Assembly: GCA_002476905.1 (NCBI GenBank)
Contig: DLND01000065.1
Location: forward strand, 6,029 to 13,572
From: Flavobacteriales bacterium UBA7519
Lineage (GTDB): Bacteria > Bacteroidota > Bacteroidia > Flavobacteriales > Weeksellaceae
DNA length: 7,544 nt
Direction of reading: 5' to 3'
The position numbers and the translations under genes are program-made. The notes beneath the pieces were generated by a model. That model saw nothing but the letters and a program-made list of their open reading frames with translations. It made no database searches and was not told the origin of the DNA. The stretch's first letter is position 1, and every line of letters begins with the position of its first letter. Shown here in pieces: positions 1 to 6,274 of this stretch.

Positions 1-375
1 ATTCCCAAAAATGATGTCCATCAGCTGTGGAATTTTTGTAGCGAAATCATCAATATAAGCATCCCAGTCGCCATCGTAAGCCGTGCAGAAAAGAATCTTG
101 GTATCGTTATCAAACAAAACTATACGAAGGTCATGCAGGGTTCCTACTCTGTTTGCGCCTTTCAGATTCCCATTTGCAATTTCCATTATGGTTCTGAGAT
201 TTTCTGCACCTCCGGGTTTTAGGTCTGCCATCGCAGTTAACTCAGATACACGTCCGGATCTTAACCCTTTTTTTCCGGCAGATGTAGTGGAATGGTCGTA
301 ACCATCATCGATACCTTCATTGAAATTCGCCTTTGCTAACTCGGCAGCCAATTTTACTTTGTCTATGAAACTCAT
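1..375 (-). CDS. Conserved protein of unknown function, N-terminal part (runs off left edge)
   Basis: An open frame of 125 codons starts at ATG 375-373 (MSFIDKVKLAAELAKANF...) and stays open to base 1, so the C-terminus is outside the window. After a Lys/Ala-rich helical start and a Gly/Ser-rich linker, residues about 45-65 read LTAMADLKPGGAENLRTIME and residues about 77-110 contain GTLHDLRIVLFDNDTKILF followed by DGDWDAYIDDF. The pairing of a 'xxPGxxxxLR' strand-helix with a later 'HxxRxVxxD...LLFxxxxDGDWDxYxDDF' strand-helix is reminiscent of the ferredoxin-like domain seen in several uncharacterised proteins, sometimes next to or fused with DyP-like peroxidases. I see no catalytic motif and assign no function. 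By hand count the first 120 bases are about 40% G+C, against about 29% in a 120-base sample of the HNH gene, which fits this gene being outside the restriction island. Coding status is well supported; function is unknown. Confidence 0.8.
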   Translation of the reverse strand, partial: MSFIDKVKLAAELAKANFNEGIDDGYDHSTTSAGKKGLRSGRVSELTAMADLKPGGAENLRTIMEIANGNLKGANRVGTLHDLRIVLFDNDTKILFCTAYDGDWDAYIDDFATKIPQLMDIIFGN

Positions 376-447
376 AATTCAGATTTTTGATTAATACTAA
401 TTCACATTATTTTTCAAGATGAAACAATAATCTTAAAGAGTTTACTA

Positions 448-455
448 CAAATTTA
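448..455 (-). promoter_or_regulatory. Possible Bacteroidota -7 box (TAAATTTG)
   Basis: On the minus strand TAAATTTG fits the TAnnTTTG -7 element of Bacteroidota sigma-ABfr promoters and lies about 70 bases upstream of the start of the left-edge gene. No good TTTG -33 element is visible at the expected 19-21 base spacing (TTAC is the nearest), so this is a weak call made mostly on position. Confidence 0.25.
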
Positions 456-538
456 AAGCCATAGCAATCTATCGTAATGTACCGAAATTCGTATTTTATA
501 TACTGAAACTATGAATTTTTAAGCTTTATTAAAAGACG

Positions 539-769
539 TCAATTGACAAATAATAAAATCTTAAGTCTACTCGTATTGTAATTATTGACAGGATATATTA
601 CATTTAAATATGGCAACATCGAAAAAGAAACGAATCTACACGTAAAAGAAACTCTGCTGTATTGATTCAATCTACCTTTTGCTAATTCAATTCCAATAAG
701 CTTCTCCTTACGGTCATTATGATCTTTGAAAATACAGATTAAAATTCGTAGCCGCTCATACTTAACTGG
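539..769 (-). pseudogene. Decayed tyrosine recombinase (integrase) fragment
   Basis: The minus-strand frame from 769 to a TGA at 541-539 has no plausible start and is closed upstream by TAA (772-770). Its first part reads YERLRILICIFKDHNDR and then KEKLIGIELAKGRLNQY. This looks like the region of Bacteroidota phage/transposon integrases where the arm-binding domain meets the SAM-like core-binding domain, usually of the form 'L..F..HN..m..LiG...a..Tl.rY..s...'. Further along, YLNVIYPVNNYNTSRLKIL vaguely recalls the 'yL......NT...yl' part of the same domain. No catalytic domain (R..HxxR..Y) is present, and I could not reconstruct the N-terminus upstream in any frame. A degraded relic next to an att-like site is consistent with an old integration event. 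The match is from memory of the family pattern, not from an alignment. Confidence 0.5.
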
Positions 770-1019
770 TTATTTCATAAGCATATTTTGTCTGTTCTCA
801 ATAAAGTATTGTAAACTGCGCTGTCGAATTCAACTTCGTAGTAGGAACTTTTTGATGTAAATTCTGTACGTCACTGAAATAGATCATTTCTTAAGTCACT
901 AATCTTAAAAAAATTCTTTTTTGAAAGTTCGAATTGTTCATTGACCTATTTTATCAAATCTTTTTAGGGCACTGAATGGTATCTTTTATTCTGTTGAATT
1001 AGTCCACTTGCACAGACAT

Positions 1020-1055
1020 AAAACAAAAAAAGCTTTAAAACGTATGTTTTAAAGC
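1020..1055 (-). terminator. Intrinsic (Rho-independent) terminator, minus strand
   Basis: GCTTTAAAAC (1032-1041) and GTTTTAAAGC (1046-1055) form a perfect 10-bp stem with a 4-base loop. On the minus strand the stem is followed by a T-run (TTTTTTTGTTTT, 1031-1020). On the plus strand the tail is only GTTTTG, so termination is chiefly for minus-strand transcripts. It lies about 28 bases downstream of the tRNA 3'-end remnant in that remnant's own orientation, as expected for the native terminator of the tRNA gene that was the integration target. Confidence 0.75.
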
Positions 1056-1082
1056 GTTTTGAACTATTTTGATGTAATAGTT

Positions 1083-1101
1083 GCGATCCGGACGGGACTT
1101 G
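1083..1101 (-). other. Likely att site: 3' end of a tRNA gene (T-loop to discriminator), possibly tRNA-Asp
   Basis: On the minus strand this reads CAAGTCCCGTCCGGATCGC. It parses as a tRNA 3' end: the T-loop end CAAGT (positions 56-60), the 3' T-stem strand CCCGT, the 3' acceptor strand CCGGATC and a discriminator G. No 5' half of a tRNA precedes it: the opposite T-stem strand and the invariant T-T of the T-loop are missing, so it is a fragment and not a gene. Tyrosine recombinases often recombine in the T-arm of tRNA genes and leave such a 3' duplicate at the distal end of the island. The G73 discriminator and the GATCCGG/CCGGATC acceptor point to tRNA-Asp, but that identity is a guess. In this orientation the chromosome-side terminator follows at lower coordinates, placing the island on the right. 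Confidence 0.55.
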
Positions 1102-1126
1102 TTTCAATTCTTTAAACGTCCTGTCC
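1090..1126. repeat. Imperfect inverted repeat spanning the att core
   Basis: GGACGGGAC (1090-1098) is matched by GTCCTGTCC (1118-1126), which pairs at 8 of 9 positions. Inside it GTTT (1101-1104) pairs with AAAC (1114-1117). The left arm lies within the tRNA-like fragment and the right arm lies in the island side. Paired inverted half-sites around a crossover are what core-type recombinase binding sites look like; a cruciform or RNA hairpin is the alternative. Confidence 0.4.
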
Positions 1127-1155
1127 ATCGGCTTTATGCTGTTATCTATTATCTC

Positions 1156-1176
1156 AGGTCACTAAATAGGTCACTA
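1156..1176 (+). repeat. Two direct repeats AGGTCACTA with a 12-base period
   Basis: AGGTCACTA occurs at 1156-1164 and again at 1168-1176, separated by AAT. Related GTCACT copies lie at 870-875 and 895-900, and AAATAGGTCA on the minus strand near 943-952. Short direct repeats placed 50-80 bases from an att core are typical of arm-type binding sites for tyrosine recombinases. The binding role is inferred; the repeat itself is exact. Confidence 0.5.
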
Positions 1177-1520
1177 GATTTTTTTTTAAGAGCTGTATCT
1201 TTTACTCATACAAAAGTAAGATTTTTCAGTAAATATTTTAGAACAAATTAGCAAAAAAATCCAAGTGTAGAGCTTATCACTTTACTTATCTCAAATTAAT
1301 TTACTCAGAACCAATAAAAATAAATTTCAAAAAGTTTTACTGAGTCAAAAATAACTTACCAATCCATTTTGTTAAACACTACAGCATTGTTCAATAGATA
1401 TTGAAATGTGCCGACGTCTACGTTACCACCTTACAATAAAACATCTGTTAAATGAATGATAAATAAAGATTTTCAAAACTTTTATACATTAACTAAATTC
1501 ACTCGTAAACACTTTAATAT
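1177..1520. other. Gene-free AT-rich stretch between att region and operon end
   Basis: I see no open frame of meaningful length, no RNA-gene signature and no convincing intrinsic terminator for the operon that ends at 1521. The only weak structure is ACTCAG (1303-1308) and CTGAGT (1340-1345), complementary but 31 bases apart. Together with 376-1155, this makes about 1.1 kb without an intact gene. Confidence 0.6.
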
Positions 1521-2255
1521 TTAATTAATATAAGTTCTTCCATTACTATTACCTTCTTCCCAATCTTTATGCATAAATGATACAGTTTCTTTGTGAAACA
1601 TGTGTGTTACTGAAACCAAAATAAGATTAACAACTACAAAGAATAGAAAGTATACTATAAAACATTTGGGCTTAAAACGATCAATAAATAAAATAAAAGA
1701 CAGTGCATTGATAATAATATACCAAAAGATTGTTACAAAAAGACTTAGCATCTGATTAACTTTACTTACTGAATATGGATATGAAGAATTTAAATATGTA
1801 AAATATAAGTTAGGCTTAATGACAGTTTTAAATAATGGTCCATTGAGATAGTCTTCTAAAAAACCAATATGCCTTTCCCAGTTTTCTTGCCAAACCTTAC
1901 TTCCTCTATTTACAAAATACCAGCCTAAAGAAAATATATATCCTAGTAAACTTACACCGAAAATCATAATATCAACTAAAATTTCTATTGATTCTTTTTG
2001 TTGAGTAATTGACGTTTCAATTATTTCTATTTTAAATAATTCATTCTGGTTTATTATGGTATAAAAACCAATGAAAATTGCAGCTATAAATGTCCAGAAA
2101 TAAGTGGCTCTTTTCCAATATAAATCAATTTCAAATTTTCGCGTATCAAGTGCATTTTTATAAGCTTCCTGAATTACCGAAAGTCTTCTGTGTTCTGGTA
2201 CATCTTTGAGTAAATGTTCTATATAATCTTCTTTAGAAGTCAGCAACTTAATCAT
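1521..2255 (-). CDS. Four-helix membrane protein at the end of the restriction operon, function unknown
   Basis: This 244-residue protein has a charged cytosolic-looking N-terminus (residues 1-48), four hydrophobic segments (about 50-68, 92-115, 168-191 and 197-219) and a short charged C-terminal tail. After helix 2 it carries the motif WYFVNRGSKVWQENWERHIG followed by FLEDYLNGPLF, and before helix 1 it has ALDTRKFEIDLYWKRATYFW. This combination recalls small membrane proteins often annotated as RipA-family octameric membrane proteins or left hypothetical; I cannot confirm that family without a search. There is no signal peptide or recognisable enzyme motif. The gene starts 46 bases after the hsdM stop on the same strand, so it may be cotranscribed as the last gene, although its own promoter is not excluded. 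The leader is A-rich with no Shine-Dalgarno, and ATG 2255 is the natural start. Inferred role: an accessory or independent membrane-acting defence protein. Confidence 0.85.
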   Translation of the reverse strand: MIKLLTSKEDYIEHLLKDVPEHRRLSVIQEAYKNALDTRKFEIDLYWKRATYFWTFIAAIFIGFYTIINQNELFKIEIIETSITQQKESIEILVDIMIFGVSLLGYIFSLGWYFVNRGSKVWQENWERHIGFLEDYLNGPLFKTVIKPNLYFTYLNSSYPYSVSKVNQMLSLFVTIFWYIIINALSFILFIDRFKPKCFIVYFLFFVVVNLILVSVTHMFHKETVSFMHKDWEEGNSNGRTYIN

Positions 2256-2301
2256 TTGTTTTGATAAACATATTTTTGTTTTAGGTAATAATAAAAAATT
2301 T

Positions 2302-3759
2302 CTAGTTCAACGAATCCTTAATCGTTCTAAAATTGGTTAAAGCACTTTCGATGTTCTCAATAATATCATCAATCAGCACTTCTGGATCAGGAAGGTTATC
2401 TAAATCAATTAGATTATCATCTTTAAGCCAGAAAATATCCAGATTCGTTTTATCCCTTTGGATAATCTCCTCATAAGAATATTTACGCCAACGACCAGTT
2501 TCATTTTCTTCATCCCACGTTTCTGTTCTTTTCGATATATTGTCAGCATTATAGCATTGTATAAAATCTTCTAAATGCTCAAATCTTAATGGATTTTTTT
2601 TAGGTGTGTGTCTAATATTTGTTCGGTAATCATAAATCCAAACTTCTTTAGTTGCAGGAGTATTTGATTCAGATTGCTTTTGGAAAAATAATACATTTGA
2701 TTTTACCCCTTGAGCATAGAAAACACCTGTTGGTAGCCTAAGTATTGTATGTAAATTTGTGTTTTCAAGAAGCTTTTTCCGGATAGTTTCACCAGCCCCT
2801 CCTTCAAACAGTACGTTGTCAGGTAAAACGACTGCTGCTCTTCCATGATCTTTCAACATCGTTACTATATGTTGTAAAAAAGAAAGTTGTTTGTTGCTTG
2901 TAGTTACCCAAAAATCATTTCTTAAGAAGTAACCATCCTTGTCAGCTTGCTTTTTATCTGTAGTTGGTATATCACTACTACTAATTCCAAAGGGAGGATT
3001 GGCAAGTACTATATCAACTTTTTCTGATTCCGAAACCTCTCCATTAGTCCTTTTTAAACTATCCGAAACTTCTATTTCAGGCGTTTCTTTTAAATCACCT
3101 ACACCATGTAGGAAGAGATTCATCAAACAAAGACGAGCTGTAGCTTTTTCGATTTCCCACCCTTTAAATGTATGGAACTTTAAAAACTCTTGCTGTGTTT
3201 TAGTTAGCTTAGAGATTCTTAAATGATTAAGAACACCCAAGAAGAAACCACCGGTACCACAGGAAGGATCTGCAACAGTTTCTTTAGGCTTAGGCTGTAT
3301 ACAATCAACCATTGCATTAATTACCGATCTCGGTGTAAAATATTGACCGGCTCCACTGTTTTCAGCATTTTTTTGTAATAAAGATTCATAAATTTCTCCT
3401 TTTACGTCTATCTCCTGTGAGGTCCAGTCTTCTTCATCAATTAGATTTATTAACCTTTTAAGCTTAACCGAATCGTGTATTTTGTTTAATGCCCCGGCAA
3501 ATATTTTGCTTAACATACCGCCCGAATTGGAAAGTTTTTTTAATATTGATTCGTATGTTTCAATTATTTGACTAGTTGATTTTAATTCTTGCCAGTTACA
3601 ACCATCAGGAATTTGATATTGGTTTTTGTTTTCATCCGCCATTTTAAGAAACAGCAAGTAAGTAAGCTGTTCCAAATAATCTCCATATCCCAATCCATCA
3701 TCACGAAGGGTGTCACAAAATGACCAGATTTTTGCTACTAATATGTTTGTTGATGCCAT
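2302..3759 (-). CDS. hsdM: Type I restriction-modification DNA methyltransferase subunit (HsdM)
   Basis: This 485-residue protein is the M subunit of a type I system: with HsdS it transfers a methyl group from S-adenosylmethionine to adenine N6 in the target site, protecting host DNA. Visible parts in order are an N-terminal helical domain (residues about 1-135, with WSFCDTLRDDGLGYGDYLEQ and TYLLFLKMAD), the GQYFTPR segment (138-144), SAM-binding motif I DPSCGTGGFF (164-173), and catalytic motif IV NPPF (254-257). Later conserved parts are VVLPDNVLFEGG (310-321) and TGVFYAQGVKSNVLFF (344-359). The length is full for the family and all key motifs are intact. ATG 3759 gives the typical family N-terminus. 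The gene follows the HNH gene after a 14-base gap, in contrast to the more usual arrangement in which hsdM directly adjoins hsdS. The C-terminal tail (about 455-485) is helical and probably contacts HsdS. Confidence 0.97.
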   Translation of the reverse strand: MASTNILVAKIWSFCDTLRDDGLGYGDYLEQLTYLLFLKMADENKNQYQIPDGCNWQELKSTSQIIETYESILKKLSNSGGMLSKIFAGALNKIHDSVKLKRLINLIDEEDWTSQEIDVKGEIYESLLQKNAENSGAGQYFTPRSVINAMVDCIQPKPKETVADPSCGTGGFFLGVLNHLRISKLTKTQQEFLKFHTFKGWEIEKATARLCLMNLFLHGVGDLKETPEIEVSDSLKRTNGEVSESEKVDIVLANPPFGISSSDIPTTDKKQADKDGYFLRNDFWVTTSNKQLSFLQHIVTMLKDHGRAAVVLPDNVLFEGGAGETIRKKLLENTNLHTILRLPTGVFYAQGVKSNVLFFQKQSESNTPATKEVWIYDYRTNIRHTPKKNPLRFEHLEDFIQCYNADNISKRTETWDEENETGRWRKYSYEEIIQRDKTNLDIFWLKDDNLIDLDNLPDPEVLIDDIIENIESALTNFRTIKDSLN

Positions 3760-3773
3760 TATTTCTCAATTTA

Positions 3774-4670
3774 TTATACTAATACTCGTTCTACATCTTT
3801 AAGCCAGCTATATTCATTATCTTTAATTTTTTCTTTCACAAAATTTCTTACTATCATTGAATAAGGCGCTGTGTATTTCGAGTAGTTATGAAGAATTAGA
3901 AAACACTCATCTATTTTCTCGTCTCTTCTTACCGGATCATTGATATTGTTTTTTATATAATTATGTGCTTTTTTTACCGCCATTTCACAGTTCGCCCAAA
4001 TTTTACTTCTTCCTCTACATAATGGTTTGTGGTCTAATCCATAAAACTTTATAGAGAGCGTTGCCTTCTTATTGTATAAAAGATTATCCGCTTCATTATA
4101 AGTAGGATATGGATCTCCATTTTGGTCAAATGATATCAACGTTACATCTCTTGGCTTTATAGGATCAATAAGGAGAGGTCTTTCACATTCACATTCTTCA
4201 TCTCCTGTCTGAGCCAGTCCATCACCATCCAATGGAAAAAAATTTCCTTTACCATAAACCTCATTTCCTGTGTCAAATCTATCTTTTCTCAATTTATTGA
4301 CTAAGGATCCTGCTAAACGAAAGTTAGTCCAACTATATGAAAGCCACCAATAACCATCTTTTAGAATCACAGTCCCATTTTCAGATTTAGATTCGGCCTT
4401 AGGCCGAAAGTGTTCTATTTCCCATTCACTAGAATTTTCTGGTGCTTCAGAATACCAGCATTTATGTCCGGATAATTCTGACAATGCAGGGTATAATTCA
4501 CTCCAAATATTATTTCTAGACCAATATTCACTTCTTTGCTTTTTAGTCATTGGACGAATATCAATTAAACATTGCTCTGCTCGCTGAATCCATTCATCAA
4601 AGCTACCAACATGCTTTCCTTCAAGAGTGTCGAACTTCGTTCTTAAATCAGATAAATTTATTACTCTCAT
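3774..4670 (-). CDS. HNH endonuclease of the PtuB / TIGR02646 type (Septu-like effector)
   Basis: A 298-residue predicted DNA nuclease. The core is CWYSE (71-75), EIEHFRPKAE (84-93), WWLSYSWTNFRLA (108-120), VNKLRKDRFD (124-133) and GNFFPLDGDG (142-151). This is the layout of the PtuB/TIGR02646 HNH family, where H87 would be the general base and N116 a metal- or strand-positioning residue. In many relatives the fold is pinned by Cys pairs (CxYC and later CxxCN). Here only C71 remains of the first pair and the second pair is absent, so zinc binding is probably lost while the beta-beta-alpha core seems kept. The region 160-298 is helical, with a short Cys cluster at 160-162 (CEC). Its ATG overlaps the ATPase stop as ATGA, a sign of translational coupling and of a PtuA-PtuB-like complex. 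The inferred role is nucleic-acid cleavage during phage attack, gated by the ATPase. It could instead serve as the cutting component for the restriction system; the sequence does not decide. Confidence 0.85.
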   Translation of the reverse strand: MRVINLSDLRTKFDTLEGKHVGSFDEWIQRAEQCLIDIRPMTKKQRSEYWSRNNIWSELYPALSELSGHKCWYSEAPENSSEWEIEHFRPKAESKSENGTVILKDGYWWLSYSWTNFRLAGSLVNKLRKDRFDTGNEVYGKGNFFPLDGDGLAQTGDEECECERPLLIDPIKPRDVTLISFDQNGDPYPTYNEADNLLYNKKATLSIKFYGLDHKPLCRGRSKIWANCEMAVKKAHNYIKNNINDPVRRDEKIDECFLILHNYSKYTAPYSMIVRNFVKEKIKDNEYSWLKDVERVLV

Positions 4671-6274
4671 GACCGTCCATTATTTTGAATTAATTTTAGA
4701 ACACGTTCTGCTGCTTTAGTACTTTCTTCGGCTAATAACTGTTTTTCTGATTCGGTTAATTCAGTTTTTCCAAAAGCTTCTAATTTTGACATCTCAGCTA
4801 AGTATGCTTTAAACCATTTGTCTTCCACCTCTTCGTAGAAACCATAATCCTCTAAGTCTGCTTTTAATTTCTGGTACTCATCATATTCAGCTTCATTTAA
4901 TTTTTCTCTCATTAAACGACCTTGCAAGTATCTCTTACGATTTAATTTTTCTTGAGTTTTTTTATCCAATATTGTAGGAAGTCCAAACAAGGGGCTGGTT
5001 AATATCCCTGCCACACCAAGACCTTTTGGACTTACATCCGGCTCAGTTACTTCCGTATTATAATCAGCATCTCTTTTAAATACTCTTACTTGTTCTTTCT
5101 CCATACCACCTATAACTAATGGGTCATGCGTACAAAAAACAATTTGAGTTTTAGCAGATTTGCTCACTACATTTTCTAAAAATTCAAGGTATTTCCATTT
5201 CCACAAAGGATTCAAATGTGTATCCGGTTCATCAAGGAGAATAAGAGCTTCATCGTCTTTTGTAAATTTAAGCAACCCAAGAACCGTAATTAATTGCTTT
5301 TCACCCTCACTAAGCTCACCCATAGCCAATTCGCCTTCTATATTTTCTTTTAGAATTTTTATTCTCACATCCTGATCCTCTACCAATTCAGAATAGTGAA
5401 GGCTGCATAAGGCATTAAACAACGTAATTTTGTTTTCATATTTCATATCGACAAATGCTCTTATAGCTTCTTTGTCTTTGAGGAAAAGAAAGAGTCTATT
5501 TAACGTTTCTCTTTTGTTTAATGCCCCTCTTACAGTTTCCTTGTAGAACATCGGTACAATAGAAAAATTCCATAAATCTTCAATGAATCGGCGTACTAAG
5601 CCTGCCGTATTCCAAAAATGATCCGGGTCTTTTCGAGATTTAGACCAATTTGGTTGTTTCAACATAAAAAGAGCAGAACCAAAATCTACTATGTTGAGTT
5701 CTCTTTTTAAGAAATCTATTGTTTCTTTCTCTCTTTCATCAAATAAATAAAAGGCGATTAACGCAAAACTGGCATGGATTGGTTCCACTAAGAAAATACG
5801 AGGCATTTCTTTAAAATCCTCATATTTGGATGTTGGATCCATCATTTTTTTAAATTGCTGAAGCTTATGATCTGCGTACAAAGACCTTAGGCGTTCGCTT
5901 AATCCTGAGTAGTAAACAAAAACATGGCTAGGCAAATACTCATTTTTATTTTTGAAAAACTGTGCTTTTGATTTCAACTTTTCGCCATCAATAGAAAAAA
6001 CATATCCCTTTTTTACACAATAATCAACTTCTATGCTCTTATCTCGACATGTATAATTAATAGTATATTCAAAAGATTGACTTTGTTTATGCAATATTGG
6101 AGTTCTTTCTAAGTCTAAGTCCCTAAAGATTATAACTAACGCTTCCAAAAAGTTAGACTTACCAGTAGCATTCAATCCAAGCAAGACTGTCTCCATAGAG
6201 TTTTCGCCGAAATCGAAATGAAAATCCTCCAGATTCTTGAATCTGCCTTTTATATGTACATTATTTATTTTCAT
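4667..6274 (-). CDS. Restriction-associated SMC/ABC-type AAA ATPase (PtuA-like)
   Basis: This 535-residue ATPase has the ABC/SMC head split by a long insertion. Walker A is GLNATGKSN (33-41), the signature loop LSEGEKQ (321-327), Walker B ALILLDEPD (343-351) with D348 and E349, the D-loop DTHLNP (351-356), and the switch histidine is H383 in CTHDP. All catalytic residues are intact. The segment between Walker A and the signature (about 45-315) is mixed helical and shows no long heptad coiled coil, unlike Rad50 or SMC. The C-terminal 100 residues (about 435-535) are charged and helical, and no TOPRIM nuclease motif is visible, which argues against an OLD-family nuclease. Together with the adjoining HNH gene this matches Septu PtuA, and also the class named restriction-system-associated AAA ATPase; I recall that name but cannot verify the hit. 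The start overlaps the hsdS end by 14 bases and the stop overlaps the next start, so expression is probably coupled. The likely role is an ATP-dependent sensor or gate for the HNH nuclease. Confidence 0.9.
   Translation of the reverse strand: MKINNVHIKGRFKNLEDFHFDFGENSMETVLLGLNATGKSNFLEALVIIFRDLDLERTPILHKQSQSFEYTINYTCRDKSIEVDYCVKKGYVFSIDGEKLKSKAQFFKNKNEYLPSHVFVYYSGLSERLRSLYADHKLQQFKKMMDPTSKYEDFKEMPRIFLVEPIHASFALIAFYLFDEREKETIDFLKRELNIVDFGSALFMLKQPNWSKSRKDPDHFWNTAGLVRRFIEDLWNFSIVPMFYKETVRGALNKRETLNRLFLFLKDKEAIRAFVDMKYENKITLFNALCSLHYSELVEDQDVRIKILKENIEGELAMGELSEGEKQLITVLGLLKFTKDDEALILLDEPDTHLNPLWKWKYLEFLENVVSKSAKTQIVFCTHDPLVIGGMEKEQVRVFKRDADYNTEVTEPDVSPKGLGVAGILTSPLFGLPTILDKKTQEKLNRKRYLQGRLMREKLNEAEYDEYQKLKADLEDYGFYEEVEDKWFKAYLAEMSKLEAFGKTELTESEKQLLAEESTKAAERVLKLIQNNGRS

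Noticed and set aside
83..301. Plus-strand open frame of 72 codons
   Set aside because: It is antisense to the left-edge gene, which has a much more protein-like composition and an uninterrupted frame from 375 to 1.
610..645. Plus-strand mini-frame MATSKKKRIYT after an AT-rich leader
   Set aside because: Only 11 codons long and antisense to the integrase relic; no evidence that it is translated.
1083..1135. Complete tRNA gene on the minus strand
   Set aside because: Only the 3' end from the T-loop is present; no D-arm, anticodon arm or 5' acceptor strand can be folded from the preceding sequence.
1303..1345. Hairpin ACTCAG/CTGAGT as terminator for the operon
   Set aside because: Only 6 bp with a 31-base loop and no adjoining T-run in the right place.
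376..1520. CRISPR array or tandem-repeat tract in the intergenic region
   Set aside because: The only exact repeats are the two 9-base AGGTCACTA copies; no regularly spaced longer repeats occur.
2256..2301. Promoter for the membrane protein gene (TATGTTTA close to the start)
   Set aside because: The box deviates from TAnnTTTG, lies only about 10 bases before the ATG and has no clear -33 partner.
2939..3226. Plus-strand open frame of 95 codons
   Set aside because: It is antisense to the SAM-binding and catalytic region of hsdM, so it is a shadow.
5160..5375. Plus-strand open frame of 71 codons
   Set aside because: Antisense to the ATPase signature and Walker B region; Ser/Phe-rich shadow translation.
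4667..6274. OLD-family nuclease or Rad50 homologue
   Set aside because: No TOPRIM motifs follow the ATPase and no long coiled coil or zinc hook (CxxC) is seen in the insertion.
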